Below, one piece after another: positions 43,572-54,173 of a stretch of DNA of 64,000 nt. The position numbers and the translations under genes are program-made. Under the pieces are notes generated by a model that saw nothing but the letters and a program-made list of their open reading frames with translations, was not told where the DNA came from and ran no database searches. Position 1 is the first letter of the stretch, and the number at the start of each line of letters is the position of its first letter. The stretch is from Euborellia annulipes (lineage: Eukaryota > Arthropoda > Insecta > Dermaptera > Anisolabididae): NCBI GenBank assembly GCA_023213315.1, contig JAKCPI010003147.1:1-64000 (forward strand), given 5' to 3'.

Positions 43572-43612
<41 letters not shown>

Positions 43613-43677
43613 GATCTACATCTTGTTGTTTTTTTCTTAAAAAGGAGAGGTCTCTTTGTTTTTGTTTTCTCCTAATT
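43572..43677 (-). repeat. G-module with (AT)n expansion
   Basis: An (AT)n run of 40 bp (43572-43611) leads directly into ACGATCTACATCTTGTTG, then AGGAGAGGTCTC and CTCCTAATTA. The module is cut at its left-hand block by the Harbinger-type element, which starts at 43679. Confidence 0.65.
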
Positions 43678-43678
43678 A

Positions 43679-44636
43679 GCCTGGTCGTCCACTGGACGCG
43701 ACAACGCGCTACCGCTACAAGCGCTACAACACGCTACAGATCCCAATGTGTGTGAATCAATTGAAGCTCGTCCACTGCAAGCGCGCGACAACACGCTACA
43801 ACGCGCTTCGAGCGACAAGGCGCTACAGATCCCAAAAAAATGGGATCTGTAGCGCGTTGTAGCGTCTAACCCTTTGTTTTTCTAACCTAAAATACTCTCA
43901 CCGGCAAAAAAAAACCGCAACACTTTGTTTTTTCTTAATAAAATTGATGGAATTGAATAAAACAAAGACCAAAATGTCGATATTTAATTTGTGGGACAAA
44001 ATAAGATTAAATAGACATCAAAGAGCCGTAGTTACTTCATCAATCACTGTTTGTTCGGTGAGTGTGTGTTTAAATGAATTTTCATAAATTTTTTAAATTT
44101 TTTATTAACTGTTTCAAGAATCGACTGCTTTGCAAATATCAGTTTCGATTTTTCATCACCGTCAGGACCTTTAAAGATAAACATAGAGTATGTGTAATTT
44201 ATTTTATATTCAACACTTACTTATTCTTTTATAGTCGACATTACAATTTTTTGTGATATACTGTATATATATATTAAATTGATAAAAGATATACATTTTT
44301 GTTTTTTTCACATTGAGTGATTTGGTGAAGTAACTGCGGCTCTTCGAGGTCTATTTAAAATAACCTTCATCCCAGAATATAAAGAATTTTAAAATAAGAT
44401 TATTTGAAAATTTAGCGAAAATAAATATAAATTAGGACATTTTTATCTTGGTTTTATATTTCAATTTAATTATTTATTAAAATTATATGGATTTGTTTTA
44501 TTTATTGGTTAGAAATTTATATGAAATTTTATGTCAAATGTAGCGCGAAGTAGCGTGCAGTGGACGACCCTTGTCGCGTGTTGTCGCGTCTCTTGTTGTC
44601 GCGCTTGTAGCGGTAGCGTCCAGTGGACGACCAGCC
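43679..44636. mobile_element. PIF/Harbinger-type long foldback
   Basis: The 958 bp element has ends GCCTGGTCGTCCACTGGACG / GGCTGGTCGTCCACTGGACG (inverted, one mismatch) and TTA on both sides (43676-43678 and 44637-44639), the 3 bp duplication of PIF/Harbinger. Both ends carry arrays of CGCTACA and GCGACAAC units. A hairpin GCGCTACAGATCCC against GGGATCTGTAGCGC lies at 43820-43854. Further in, AGAGCCGTAGTTACTTCATC (44023) and its inverted copy near 44330 show that the pairing continues almost to the centre. There is no transposase. Confidence 0.75.
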
Positions 44637-44689
44637 TTAAGAATTAAAATAAAATTTATAAACCTCAAATATTAATTAAAAATATCTAA

Positions 44690-44927
44690 CAGGGGTGGCC
44701 AAGCTCTTTGATAGTCCGAGATTTGAAATTTTTCGCGAGCCGCAATTAAATTCTTATTTAAAAATTATGCAAAAAAGGTATTAAACAAAAATTTTTAAGC
44801 GAAATTTTTGCTGCGCTGCCGTGGAAATCATTTTACATGTTTTTTAACAAAACTAAATTTTTTCCGCCTATTTTTTGGTAAACAACATTAAAAAAATTAA
44901 CATTTAGCCGCAGTTTGGCCACCCCTG
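44690..44927. mobile_element. hAT-type MITE (CAGGGGTGGCC)
   Basis: The 238 bp element has TIRs CAGGGGTGGCCAAGCT / CAGGGGTGGCCAAACT (15 of 16). The flanking octamers ATATCTAA and ATATATAG match at 6 of 8. The CAGGGGTGGCCAA start and the inner CGAGCCGCAATT are typical of widespread hAT non-autonomous elements. It lies 53 bp from the Harbinger element. Confidence 0.8.
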
Positions 44928-44939
44928 ATATATAGACAT

Positions 44940-46095
44940 AAATAAAAAAAGAAATATCTCAAACTTCTCTCTTTTTTTAATCAATTACAAAAAATAAATT
45001 GTTTATTTCATCAAGGCCTTCTTATAATTTTTCCTTTTTATTATTTTTATCTTTAGAGCCCAAAAAGCAAAGGGAACTGGTTCCCATCTCTCTCTCCAAA
45101 TTTGACACTAAAATGTGGCTTTTTATTAGATTCGACTATCTAATTAGTGTTCTCTAGCAGGCAACATCAGATTATTTCTTCTTTAATTCCAATAAAACAG
45201 ATAATAGATAAAATATCCAGGCGCTAAAAACTCTTCTAATTTTATAGCTATCCATTTTATCTTTTTAATAAAATTTCTTTTTTGTATTACAAATATACAA
45301 AGTCCCCCCCCCCCCCCCAAAGGACAGACACACCTTTTATCGATTAGCATTAAGAGTCGGAAATCCTCATTAACTCGAAAACGTTTGGCTTTTTGAAATT
45401 TTGTATTGGCCTATAAAAAAAAAAAGTTTTTAATAATTAGAAATATTTTTGGAGAAATTCAATTTCACAATGAATGCATTTCTGGAAGTCAATGAATAAT
45501 AAATTAGTCTGGGAATCGAACATATGCTATTCTCTTTCTTTGTGTTTATTTATCTACATATGCGTTTACTCATAATTATCAATTAAAATGACAAAATAAT
45601 GGAAATTTAATTTTTCAATTATTACCCAATAATTATTGATTATTACTTAATAATGATTTAATCTTTTTTTTTATTTAATTAATTAATTAAATAACTAATT
45701 ATGATTTTGATATTTAATTTAAACTGAAATGAAATTAAACTGTCATTTATCTACACTCTTTGATATTTATTCGTTTTTTTTTTTTTCATCAGCATCTAAT
45801 TATGCGTTTCGTTGCCTTTTTGGCTGTCAAAAGAGTTTGCGTGTTCTAACAAGAAAAACATTTCAAATTATTTATTTATTTTTATAATAATAGACTTTAT
45901 AATTAATTAAAAACTCGGGGCTCTTCTACCTTTGACTCGACTATCGTTTCCTTAAAAAATGTTCAATTTGGAATTAAATATCTATATAAATTACTTCATT
46001 TAAAACATCTTTTTCGAATAAGAAAATTCTCTACATAAAAAAAAAAGTGAAATTAAAAATTAATAAAGAAATCTCATAATTAGTATTCTATTGTT
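44940..46095. other. AT-rich gap
   Basis: No gene seen; C14 run at 45304-45318 and many A/T homopolymers. Confidence 0.4.
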
Positions 46096-46099
46096 TATC

Positions 46100-46285
46100 C
46101 CCTCCACATAATTGAAATGAAATTTATATAATAATAATTTTTCTTTTATTTTGTAATTATATTTTCAATATTAAAAAAAAAAAAAAGGGATGAGATAACC
46201 TCTCTGTTTCATTCTTACAGAGGATGTAGATCGGATATAGTTATATATATATAATATATAACCTCACTTTTCTTATTCCTATAGT
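46100..46285 (+). repeat. G-module copy
   Basis: AATTATATTTTCAATATT, GATGAGATAACCTCTCTG, AGAGGATGTAGATCGGATAT at 46220, an A/T run and ATAACCTCACTTTTCTTATT. Confidence 0.65.
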
Positions 46286-46354
46286 ATTATTTTTCGCATT
46301 TAACTTATACTTCTTATATTTAATTATTTCACAATAATAACTAAAAGCTAATTG

Positions 46355-46386
46355 TCTTTTTTTCCCTTTTGTTTCAGGTGAGTTTC
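46355..46386 (+). other. Candidate recursive splice site 1
   Basis: TCTTTTTTTCCCTTTTGTTT, then CAG|GTGAGTTTCG with the junction at 46377/46378. A strong polypyrimidine tract and acceptor are followed with no gap by a donor that copies the exon donor at 18120. In known recursive splicing, the upstream exon joins here and recreates a donor, leaving no exon in the mRNA. It is on the same strand as the candidate exon, 28 kb downstream. Confidence 0.5.
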
Positions 46387-46828
46387 GTCTTTTTTTCTTC
46401 ATCTTGCTGTCATCAAACGTAACGTAACCTAAAATTTGATCATTTTATTCGAATCATTCGACACCAGCAGCAAGGCAGGTCATTTTTTTCTTCCCTCTCT
46501 CCTACACATGTTGGGGTCTAATTATAAGAGCCTTTAAGGGTCATCAGATGGTCTTAACAAGATCCACGTTTTCCCCAGCTATTTCTGGTCCCCTCTCTCT
46601 CGCTCTCTACCTGAATGAAAAGAACGCACTCTCGTTATATAGAATGACATGAGTGACAAAATTGAATTTTGATGTTTCACTCACAAAATTTTTGATGGAT
46701 ATAGAAAAATTGTCAAAACAAATTTTGTTTCTTTGTTAAATAAAAGAATTTTGTATTTAATAAAGACATTTTCAGGATTTTCACATTTAATTATTAATTT
46801 TTGACTCCATTTTTGTTTGAGAGGATCG

Positions 46829-46980
46829 GCATATTTATTTAAATTTATTATTAATTGAACTTCTTTGTTAATTAATTATATTCTAATTATTTTTTAAAAT
46901 ATAATTAAAATTTGTTAACTAACCCCTCTCTTTCGGGAATTGAAAATAGAAGATGTAGATCGCATATAAATACATATAAA
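46829..46980 (+). repeat. Duplicated G-module D2, copy 1
   Basis: GCATATTTATTTAAATTTAT, AATTGAACTTCTTTGTTAAT, TTTGTTAACTAACCCCTCTC, TTTCGGGAATTGAAAATAGA, AGATGTAGATCGCATATAAA. Nearly identical to 47.55-47.72 kb. Confidence 0.8.
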
Positions 46981-47552
46981 TGAAGTCATTTATTGATTTT
47001 CAATTTCTTTTTGTGACGTCACAATCGATTGTTGTAACCAAAGAGTTTAATAATAATATAAAAATATTTGTGCGAGTTTTCTTTGATTTTTTTTTTTTTA
47101 ATTATAATTTAATATTTAAATTATACAATAATTAAAAAAAAAAATTCACCCTCTCTTTAAATAAATAAATATAATTATGGATAGAATGATAAAAAAAAAA
47201 CAAATTAATATTAAAATAAAAATAATATTGCAAGAGAGAAGGAGATAAAAAATTCATTTGTCTCTCTTTCTCTCTTTATTGGAAAGTGAAATTTTAATTT
47301 TTGATGTTATCGTCGTCTCTTTTTTTTTGAATTTTTTATAATTCACGTGTGACGAATGTGTGTGTTTATATTTGTCTCTCTGTCTGTCTGTCTCTATCTA
47401 TTAGAGTGAGTGAATATACCTACAACGAGACATCTGCTTGCTTGGGGTGTCTCTCTGTCGCGCACATACGTATTAAATGACCACACACACACACACACAC
47501 GAATAAATGGAGGAACGAAATATTCTCTTTCTTCCTCTATTACCTGCCAACA

Positions 47553-47725
47553 GCATATTTATTTAAATTTATTAATTGAACTTCTTTGTTAATTAATTAT
47601 ATTCTAATTATTTGTGAGATTTAATTATTTTTCTTAAAATTTTTAATTAAAATGTGTTAACTAACCTTATTCTTTCGGGAATTGAAAATAGAAGATGTAG
47701 ATCGCATATAAATACATATAATAAC
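47553..47725 (+). repeat. Duplicated G-module D2, copy 2
   Basis: Matches copy 1 closely but keeps the block GTGAGATTTAATTATTTTTC that copy 1 lacks, so copy 1 is a deleted form or both come from a third source. Core at 47694. Confidence 0.8.
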
Positions 47726-47847
47726 CTCACTTTTCTACTATTGATCATTTAACTTTCACGATTGTTGTTATTAAAAAGACAAGACTTCTTTTGACATAAA
47801 CCGTCGTTTATTTTATTAAATAATAATACAAAAAATTGTTATTAAAT

Positions 47848-48240
47848 TCGACTACTAATTTTGCAGCCGTTATCAGGTATATGCTGTGACTTGGAGCAAA
47901 TTAAGAGTTAGTTGATGACGTTGGTAACATTTACCTGCGTAGTTAACTTCACCTAGCTTACATTTGTAGCCAACTTCATTCGCTTAGGCCTACATGCATT
48001 GCTCTCTTCATTTTACTTTCTTAGACTTCCAAAAATAATAATTCAATTCGAAATTAAATTGATTATTTTAATTAAATATAAAATTGTTATTTTGCTAAGA
48101 TTTAATTGTGTTAGTATTGTGAAGTGAGTAATGCATGTGAGCGAAGTGAAATTGGCTACAAATGATAGCTATACAGGTAAATGATACCAACGTCATCACT
48201 GATGATGGCTACAGAATTAGAACTCGAATTAATTTTTTTT
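47848..48240. repeat. Foldback, P-type, copy 2
   Basis: Left and right halves mirror each other: AATTTTGCAGCCGTTATCAG near 47860 against CTGATGATGGCTACAGAATT at 48209; then ACTTCACCTAGCTTAC and CAACTTCATTCGCTTAGG against GAGCGAAGTGAAATTGG. It has the same structure as 2.83-3.23 kb. The CTGATGA phrases are hammerhead-like but lack GAAAC, so they are probably dead. Confidence 0.7.
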
Positions 48241-48244
48241 TATT

Positions 48245-49020
48245 TATTATTATTATTTACTAAAATAAATCACAATTTATGCCAAAAAATGTCTAAATTC
48301 TAATATTATTTATCGAATTCATTTATTATAGTTTTAATATTAAATTACAAAAATAATTAATTTTATTCAAGAATTTGTATGAAGATAGCAACAATAAATA
48401 TAACTGATATTCGTAGCAAATAGATAGAAATACAAATAAAATAACGTTTGTTAAGAAGCAAAAGCAGCACTATATTATTTGTTATGACAAGATCGGTTTC
48501 CTTCCTTCTTTTTTTTTTTCTTATTTGATAAACCGCTGAAACCAGATGCCGACCCCTTCCTTTTACCTTTTTTTTTGTTAGAGAGTTAAATTCAGCTCAC
48601 GTCATGTCATCCAGGGTGTTGCTCTCTCTCTCTCTCTCACTCTATGAAGGCACATCCATCAAAATCTTTGGACCTTTCTTTCTTTCTTTCGTTCTTTCTT
48701 AAAAAAAAAGTGTTTTCTTCTTCTCTATTTGGTTTGATTATTTCCCTCCTCCATCCATCCATCCATCATCATCGAAAAACTGCTGACAGCCAATTGCCAA
48801 GTGTTTTTGAAAATAAAAATTTCTTTTTTTTTTTTTAATTTTCCCCTTGACTTGGTCTTAAAATTTAAAACTTAATCAGCTTTATTATTTGATGAAATCC
48901 GTTTATATTTAGTACAAACCTCAGCCACCTAGTGAAACTCCTCCTCCTTCGTTTATTTCTTTTTTTAAGGTTAATGTTTTATTAATACGTAGCCATGTTC
49001 ATGTGCATAAGAATATTTTC
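48245..49020. other. AT-rich gap
   Basis: No gene seen. (CT)n at 48621-48639, (CCAT)n near 48750-48767. Confidence 0.4.
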
Positions 49021-49025
49021 AATGA

Positions 49026-49060
49026 GATGTAGAATGTATATAAAAATGGCGTCTATTTTG
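49026..49060 (+). repeat. G-module/YY1-like fusion copy
   Basis: GATGTAGAATGTATATAAAA followed by ATGGCGTC. Confidence 0.6.
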
Positions 49061-49727
49061 ATAGTTAAAATTCTAAAATAATACGCAAATCAAATTAATA
49101 ATTATATTTATTTATTTTATAATCAATTAATATTAAAATGTATAATTATTTAATTGTTTAAAAAAGAAAAATCATTATTTAAGCTTACTTCAATTTCATT
49201 ATAAATTTATAAAAATTTCATCTTGTCAAGTGAAGATTTTTATGAAATTTTAAAGTTTAGTAATTTTTTTTGAAATTCTAAAACAATCATAAATTCTATG
49301 TGCTGCAGATAATTAAAAAAAAAAAATAGAATTTTGCAATTTTTGATGTTTTCTGTCGCCATTTTAATTTATAACCTAACCTATAAAGAATAGAACAGAG
49401 AATTCTTTTAACTCAATCAATTGCAAAATTCTCGAATTTTCTCACTCCACTTGTGAAGAAACTCTCAAGTTTTTTTTTCCTCTTTTAAAGCCACTTAGCA
49501 ATTATTATTTATTCAAGTATTGATACTCTCTCTCTCTCTCTTTGGTCCTCTTGATTTAATTAAAAAAAAAGAAAGAAATTCGAATCCAACAGATGCGAAT
49601 TTTTTTTAATTGAAACTTGAGTTTGAGTTTTCATTCTTAAGCGGACCATGCAACTTGTATTAATTAATTTCTAAAGTTTATTTTAAATTTATATATCATT
49701 TGAATTAAGTATTCTTTGACAAACAAA

Positions 49728-49765
49728 ATAGACGCCATCTTTAGATACATTCTACATCCCTTCGA
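49728..49765 (-). repeat. G-module/YY1-like fusion copy
   Basis: GACGCCATCTTTAGATACAT then TCTACATCCC. With the plus copy at 49.03 kb it forms an opposed pair ~700 bp apart. Confidence 0.6.
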
Positions 49766-49849
49766 AATAATATAAACATAGCCAGTCCAAGTATTAATAA
49801 AAATTAAAATTTAGATCATTCATAAAATAAACTAGGCCTATTTATTTAA

Positions 49850-49857
49850 TGACGTCA
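49850..49857. promoter_or_regulatory. CRE palindrome TGACGTCA
   Basis: Perfect octamer in AT-rich DNA; others at 2547, 12855, 32602, 47014 and 56876. Confidence 0.3.
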
Positions 49858-50550
49858 TTAATTCATTAAAAATTAAAATTCCCTCTATTAGATGTGTGAA
49901 ATATAATAATAATAGTTAATTATCGCTTGCTTGGGTCGTCGCGTGGCCAATTAACACTTCCCCTCCCCCCCTCCCCCCTCCCCTCCAATAACAATCAACT
50001 CTTATTATTATTATTACTCAAACATTATTATTAATTAATAATGTTCTAATAAACATATTTTATGACGACGACGGAGGCAATTCGCCATTTAATTGCACAT
50101 ACTCATATCAATTATATGTCTCTTAAAATCTTAATAAAAGATTTAAATAATAATGACTCCATTTTATATTTAAACGCAAATGAAATTAATTTCCTTGATT
50201 AATTCAACAGAGACCTCTCTATAAAATCTTAGAATATATAAACAAGTCATATGGCTAGTAAATAATTTAGAAAAAAAAAAATAAAAAACCGAAAAGGGGG
50301 GAATAATAACCTCAAATGCCAAAAAAGAATCGTTTTCAATTTAATTTTCATTAATACGGAGCTATGTTCATTCCAGTTCCTTTTTAAAGAGATGCAAATG
50401 CCATTCTATTCTCTTTGCAAATAATATTCACATTAAATTTATAAACTAAAATGAATAATAAATTTAATTTCACTTTTAAAAGTAATTAATATAAATTAAC
50501 TTAATTATTATTGGTTAATTTATAAATGTTTAATTATTAAAAAAACATTT

Positions 50551-50595
50551 CAAGGGATGTAGAATAGATATAAAGATGGCGTCACAATTGAAATC
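50551..50595 (+). repeat. G-module/YY1-like fusion copy
   Basis: CAAGGGATGTAGAATAGATA, TAAAGATGGCGTCACAATTG. Confidence 0.65.
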
Positions 50596-51414
50596 AATTT
50601 AGCAACTAAATTGAAATATTATTTCAAGAATAAATAATACAAAAATTCTAATTTAATTAAATAAATATTTATTTTTATTTTTTTATTAATAGTTCTAGAG
50701 GTATAAGTTTAATAGATAACTGTTATATTAAGATTATAAATTTATAATGCGGAAATTCGTTGAAAAAGAAACAAAATTTTCTCCTCCTTTCCTTTTTTTC
50801 CTCTTTTTAATTAAAAAACTTGACTTCCTTGAAAACTCCCCCCCCCCCCTCTTTATATTTATCTTTTTAAAGGGGAAGGGAAAGGATTTGATTTTTTCTT
50901 TATTTAATTTCTCTCGACTTAATTGATTTCCTTTATTAGTTCTCTCCCTAAGAATATTTTTTTTTTTAAGAATATTCTGTCAAAATTAATGAACTGTAAG
51001 GTGGTAGGGAGGGGGAATTTTTCCTCTTTCCTAAAAAAAAAAGAATTTTATAATTAAATTAAAAATCAATCATCAAGTCTTTTTCTTTTTTGTTTTTGTC
51101 AGGTTGTCAGTCTGGCATCTTTAAGGAGAAAAAAAGTTTCATCCCTTGAAAATGATCCTCTCTCTTGGGATTGTTTTTTTTTTCTTTTTAAGACAAAAGA
51201 TCGACGATCATCTCTTTAATAAATCGACATAGAGTCATAGCCTTCTAGATCATCCCTCCTCCATCATCATACATGCTTTGATTCTCTTTTATATATATTT
51301 GCATTCTGAAAGCCCGTCGTTGAAAGAATTTCATGAAAACAATAAATAAAATATTTAATTGTAACTTAATTCTTTAAAATGTAAACAAACATTGGTTGTT
51401 AATTTAATTATTCA

Positions 51415-51455
51415 AGTGACGCCATCTTTATATATCCCTCTACATCCCTTAGATT
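51415..51455 (-). repeat. G-module/YY1-like fusion copy
   Basis: AAGTGACGCCATCTTTATAT, ATCCCTCTACATCCCTTAG. Opposed to the copy at 50.55 kb. Confidence 0.65.
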
Positions 51456-51649
51456 AAAAGAACAAAATTAAATTTCTCTTTGTCAATTTGTAAATGAATA
51501 TAATTATAATTAAAATCCTTTAACCTCAAAATATTTTAATTATATTTAATTAAAAACATAGAGAAATGAAGGGATGAAGAACATAAACAAGAATGTTGTT
51601 GGAAAAATTAATTACTACTTACAAAAAGAGAAATTTAATTTATTTATTT

Positions 51650-51745
51650 AATAATAATTGTGAGATTTAATTTTAATTAGAATTTAAAAAGAATAGAGAT
51701 GAATTCTCTTATTCAAAGGGATCTAGATTGTATATAAATATAAAT
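51650..51745 (+). repeat. G-module copy
   Basis: TTGTGAGATTTAATTTTAAT, TAGAATTTAAAAAG, GATGAATTCTC, core variant GGGATCTAGATTGTATATAA at 51718. Confidence 0.6.
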
Positions 51746-51986
51746 ATATTGTTATTTCTAAAACTAAAATACGTTTTTAAAATAAAAATTCTTTAGAGAC
51801 TGATTTGAGGAAAAAAAGAGTTGATTGTTAAATGATTGTTATGCAATAATTAAGGAAGGAAGGAAGCGGGAGAATTTGAAAGGTGAGTGTTTTGGCTTTG
51901 TGTTAGTTGGCGTGTGTGTAATCCAAGAGCTAGCTAATCAGATGGAAGAAAAAGCAAAGCAATCGTTCTAGATTGGACGCCATTAA

Positions 51987-52206
51987 GCCCTTATCAATAA
52001 TGCAAAAGTATTGTTAGAGCACTTAGGGAAAAATGGATTAGTAGAAAGAGCAAGCGAGAGGCTTAGAATAGAAATGAGCCAAAGGAGGGGGAAATTTTTT
52101 TATATAAGTCTTAATAATAATCGGGAAATGTTGAAAATATTGATTAGATTAAAAGAGAGAGAGAAACAGGTTAAGGGACTGTATCGGGTCACGGACGCAG
52201 ACTTTT
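51987..52206 (+). pseudogene. Protein-like ORF fragment, cut by A-repeat
   Basis: The frame opens right after a TAA and reads ALINNAKVLLEHLGKNGLVE, RASERLRIEMSQRRGKFFYI, SLNNNREMLKILIRLKE, REKQVKGLYRVTDAD before entering the A-repeat at ~52210. The charged, helix-like composition looks more like real protein than the other open frames. No conserved domain is recognised and there is no clear start codon or splice acceptor. It may be a host exon or transposon gene fragment broken by the insertion. Confidence 0.3.
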
Positions 52207-52212
52207 TTACTT

Positions 52213-52905
52213 TTTTACTTTCTCTTACCTATGTATATATGTAATATATATATAGAGAGAAAGTATTGGATTCATGTCAAAAATTCGATGTCGAGATTTT
52301 GATGGATCTTCACGTTTTGAGGTCCCCTGAATCCAAAAAGTGGTTTTCGCGACATGGTCTGTCTGTGTGTGGGTGGGGTGGGTGGGTGTGTGTGTGTGTG
52401 GGTGTGTGTGTGTGTGTTCAATTTTAAGCATGAAGGAATTGAGCTAGGAGGATGAAATTTTATATTTAAGTTAAATACCTCCCGGGACCGGAAAAATAAG
52501 CTTTTAATCAAAATTGGCCAAAGAGTACTAGTACTTTACTGATGTACTTTTTCAGTTTTTTTCGATTTTCTCAAAATTCGCTCTAACGATTTTGATTAAA
52601 ATTCAAAAATCAATTATTTTTTAGATGCTCTTTCAAATGTATATTCTCGTTTTGCCCTCAAAATTGTTTGAAGCACACTTTACTCTTGTATTTCATAGGA
52701 AAGATAGGAGAAATGGTTGCCATGGTAACAAAATATAAATATTTTCCCATGTTTATAAATTTGACATCTTAAATTCTAATATATTGGCGGAAACTAAATA
52801 TATTTCGACACAAAAAAATCTGGTGTGACAAGCACAGAACACAACTTTCGATTACCGAAGGTAAGAGAAAGTTGTGTGCTGTGCGCCAGTCCCTCCAAGG
52901 ATTTT
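52213..52905 (-). mobile_element. A-repeat, near full length
   Basis: It starts TACTTTCTCTTACCTATGTA and ends at the head AAATCTGGTGTGACAAGCAC...GCGCCAGTCCCTCCAAGGA. The (CAGA)n tract is replaced by a long GTGTGGGTGGGG-type tract at 52365-52420. The shared frame has a stop (TTTTGA) in this copy. Confidence 0.8.
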
Positions 52906-53170
52906 TTTTAAAATTCATAAATGAACTATTTTTTAGATGCTCTTTAAAATGTATATTCTCATTTTGCCGTTGAAATCTTCTGAAGACCACTTTACTCTTG
53001 TTCTTCATAGGAAAGATAGAAATGGTTGCCATGGTAACGGAATTAAAATCTTTTTCTTTTTATTAGATTAAAAATCAATTATTATTTAAATTCCCATTTT
53101 TTTTTAAATTTATTTGTGTCTTTAATTGTTTCAAAGAAAACATATACGTCTCTCTCTCACTTGCAAACAT
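52906..53170 (-). mobile_element. A-repeat fragment and flank
   Basis: AATTCATAAATGAACTATTT, TGAAATCTTCTGAAGACC and GGTTGCCATGGTAACGGAAT continue in the same orientation right after the previous element, which probably inserted into this older copy. The last part, to CTCTCTCTCACTTGCAAAC, matches the flank at 17.73-17.84 kb. Confidence 0.6.
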
Positions 53171-53486
53171 TATCGTCTCTCTCTACTCTTTTTAAATTCC
53201 CTTTCCACCTTATCTTCGCATAGGAACAATGTTAATTTCCTATAGGGATTTGTATGTTAATTTCGATTCAAAAGGGGGTCCCCTTTAGAACTTTTTAGGC
53301 ATTTAAAATTTTTTTTCCAATTCTTATGAAATTTTGTATTTATTTACGATTCTATATTGTGTATAAAATGTCCAAATATGAGATTAAAATTTTGAAAAAT
53401 AACCATAGTTTATTTGAAGCAGTCAACATTTAAAATCCAAGTTTGAAACTAAAGGTGCTATCGGAAACTAAATATATCTCGACACA

Positions 53487-53576
53487 AAAAATCTGGTGTG
53501 ACCAGCACAGTGCGCAACTTTCTCTTACCGAAGGGTAAGAGAAAGTTGTGTGCTGGCCAGTCCACCAGATTTTTAA
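53487..53576. mobile_element. A-repeat hairpin head alone
   Basis: AAATCTGGTGTGACCAGCAC, CTTTCTCTTACC, GAAGGGTAAGAGAAAG, GTGCTGGCCAGTCCACCAG: a solo head with a nearly perfect inner stem CTTTCTCTTACC/GGTAAGAGAAAG. A short stretch before it (AACTAAATATATCTCGACAC) is body sequence. Confidence 0.7.
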
Positions 53577-53814
53577 TTCTTTAAATATCATCAGAACTTT
53601 TTTGCCAAAGATAAATCTTTTTATTTTTTTACTGAAATTTAAACAATTAGATTTTATTTTATTTTAATTATTTCTTTTTAATTAGATATTATTATTACCA
53701 AATAAATAAATTAAAAATTATTATTTTTTTCTTCATTATTTTATAAATAGCCTATAATTGAAAATTTTAATTTTTTATCTCAACTTATTCTAACTTCAGA
53801 ATTTACTCCCTTAT

Positions 53815-53856
53815 CTTTTGTTTGTTTTTTGCTTTTAATAATAATCAGGTAAGCAA
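53815..53856 (+). other. Candidate recursive splice site, weak
   Basis: TTTTGTTTGTTTTTTGCTTT, AATAATAATCAG|GTAAGC, junction at 53848/53849. A good donor follows the acceptor directly, but the pyrimidine tract is separated from it by AATAATAA. Confidence 0.3.
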
Positions 53857-54173
53857 AAGTAAAAGAATTTTACTGCACGCAACGAACTCTTTTAGTCAAA
53901 GAAATAGCAATTAAAAAACGTTTCATCAGAAAAAGAAAGAGCCCCCCCCCCCCTAAGACTAAACATGTTGGCATTATGTGTGTGTGAATTCGTAATAAAG
54001 AGCTAACTTCATTCAATTCAATTTGAATGGCATTTCTTTGTTTTTGCATTTTTATTACGGAATTACAATTATTTAGTGAGATTTGAAAATCTTCAAAAAA
54101 TTCCATGGATAATAAAATTAATTTCCAATACAAAATGAAAATTTAATTATCGAATAATAATTTAATTCTTAAC

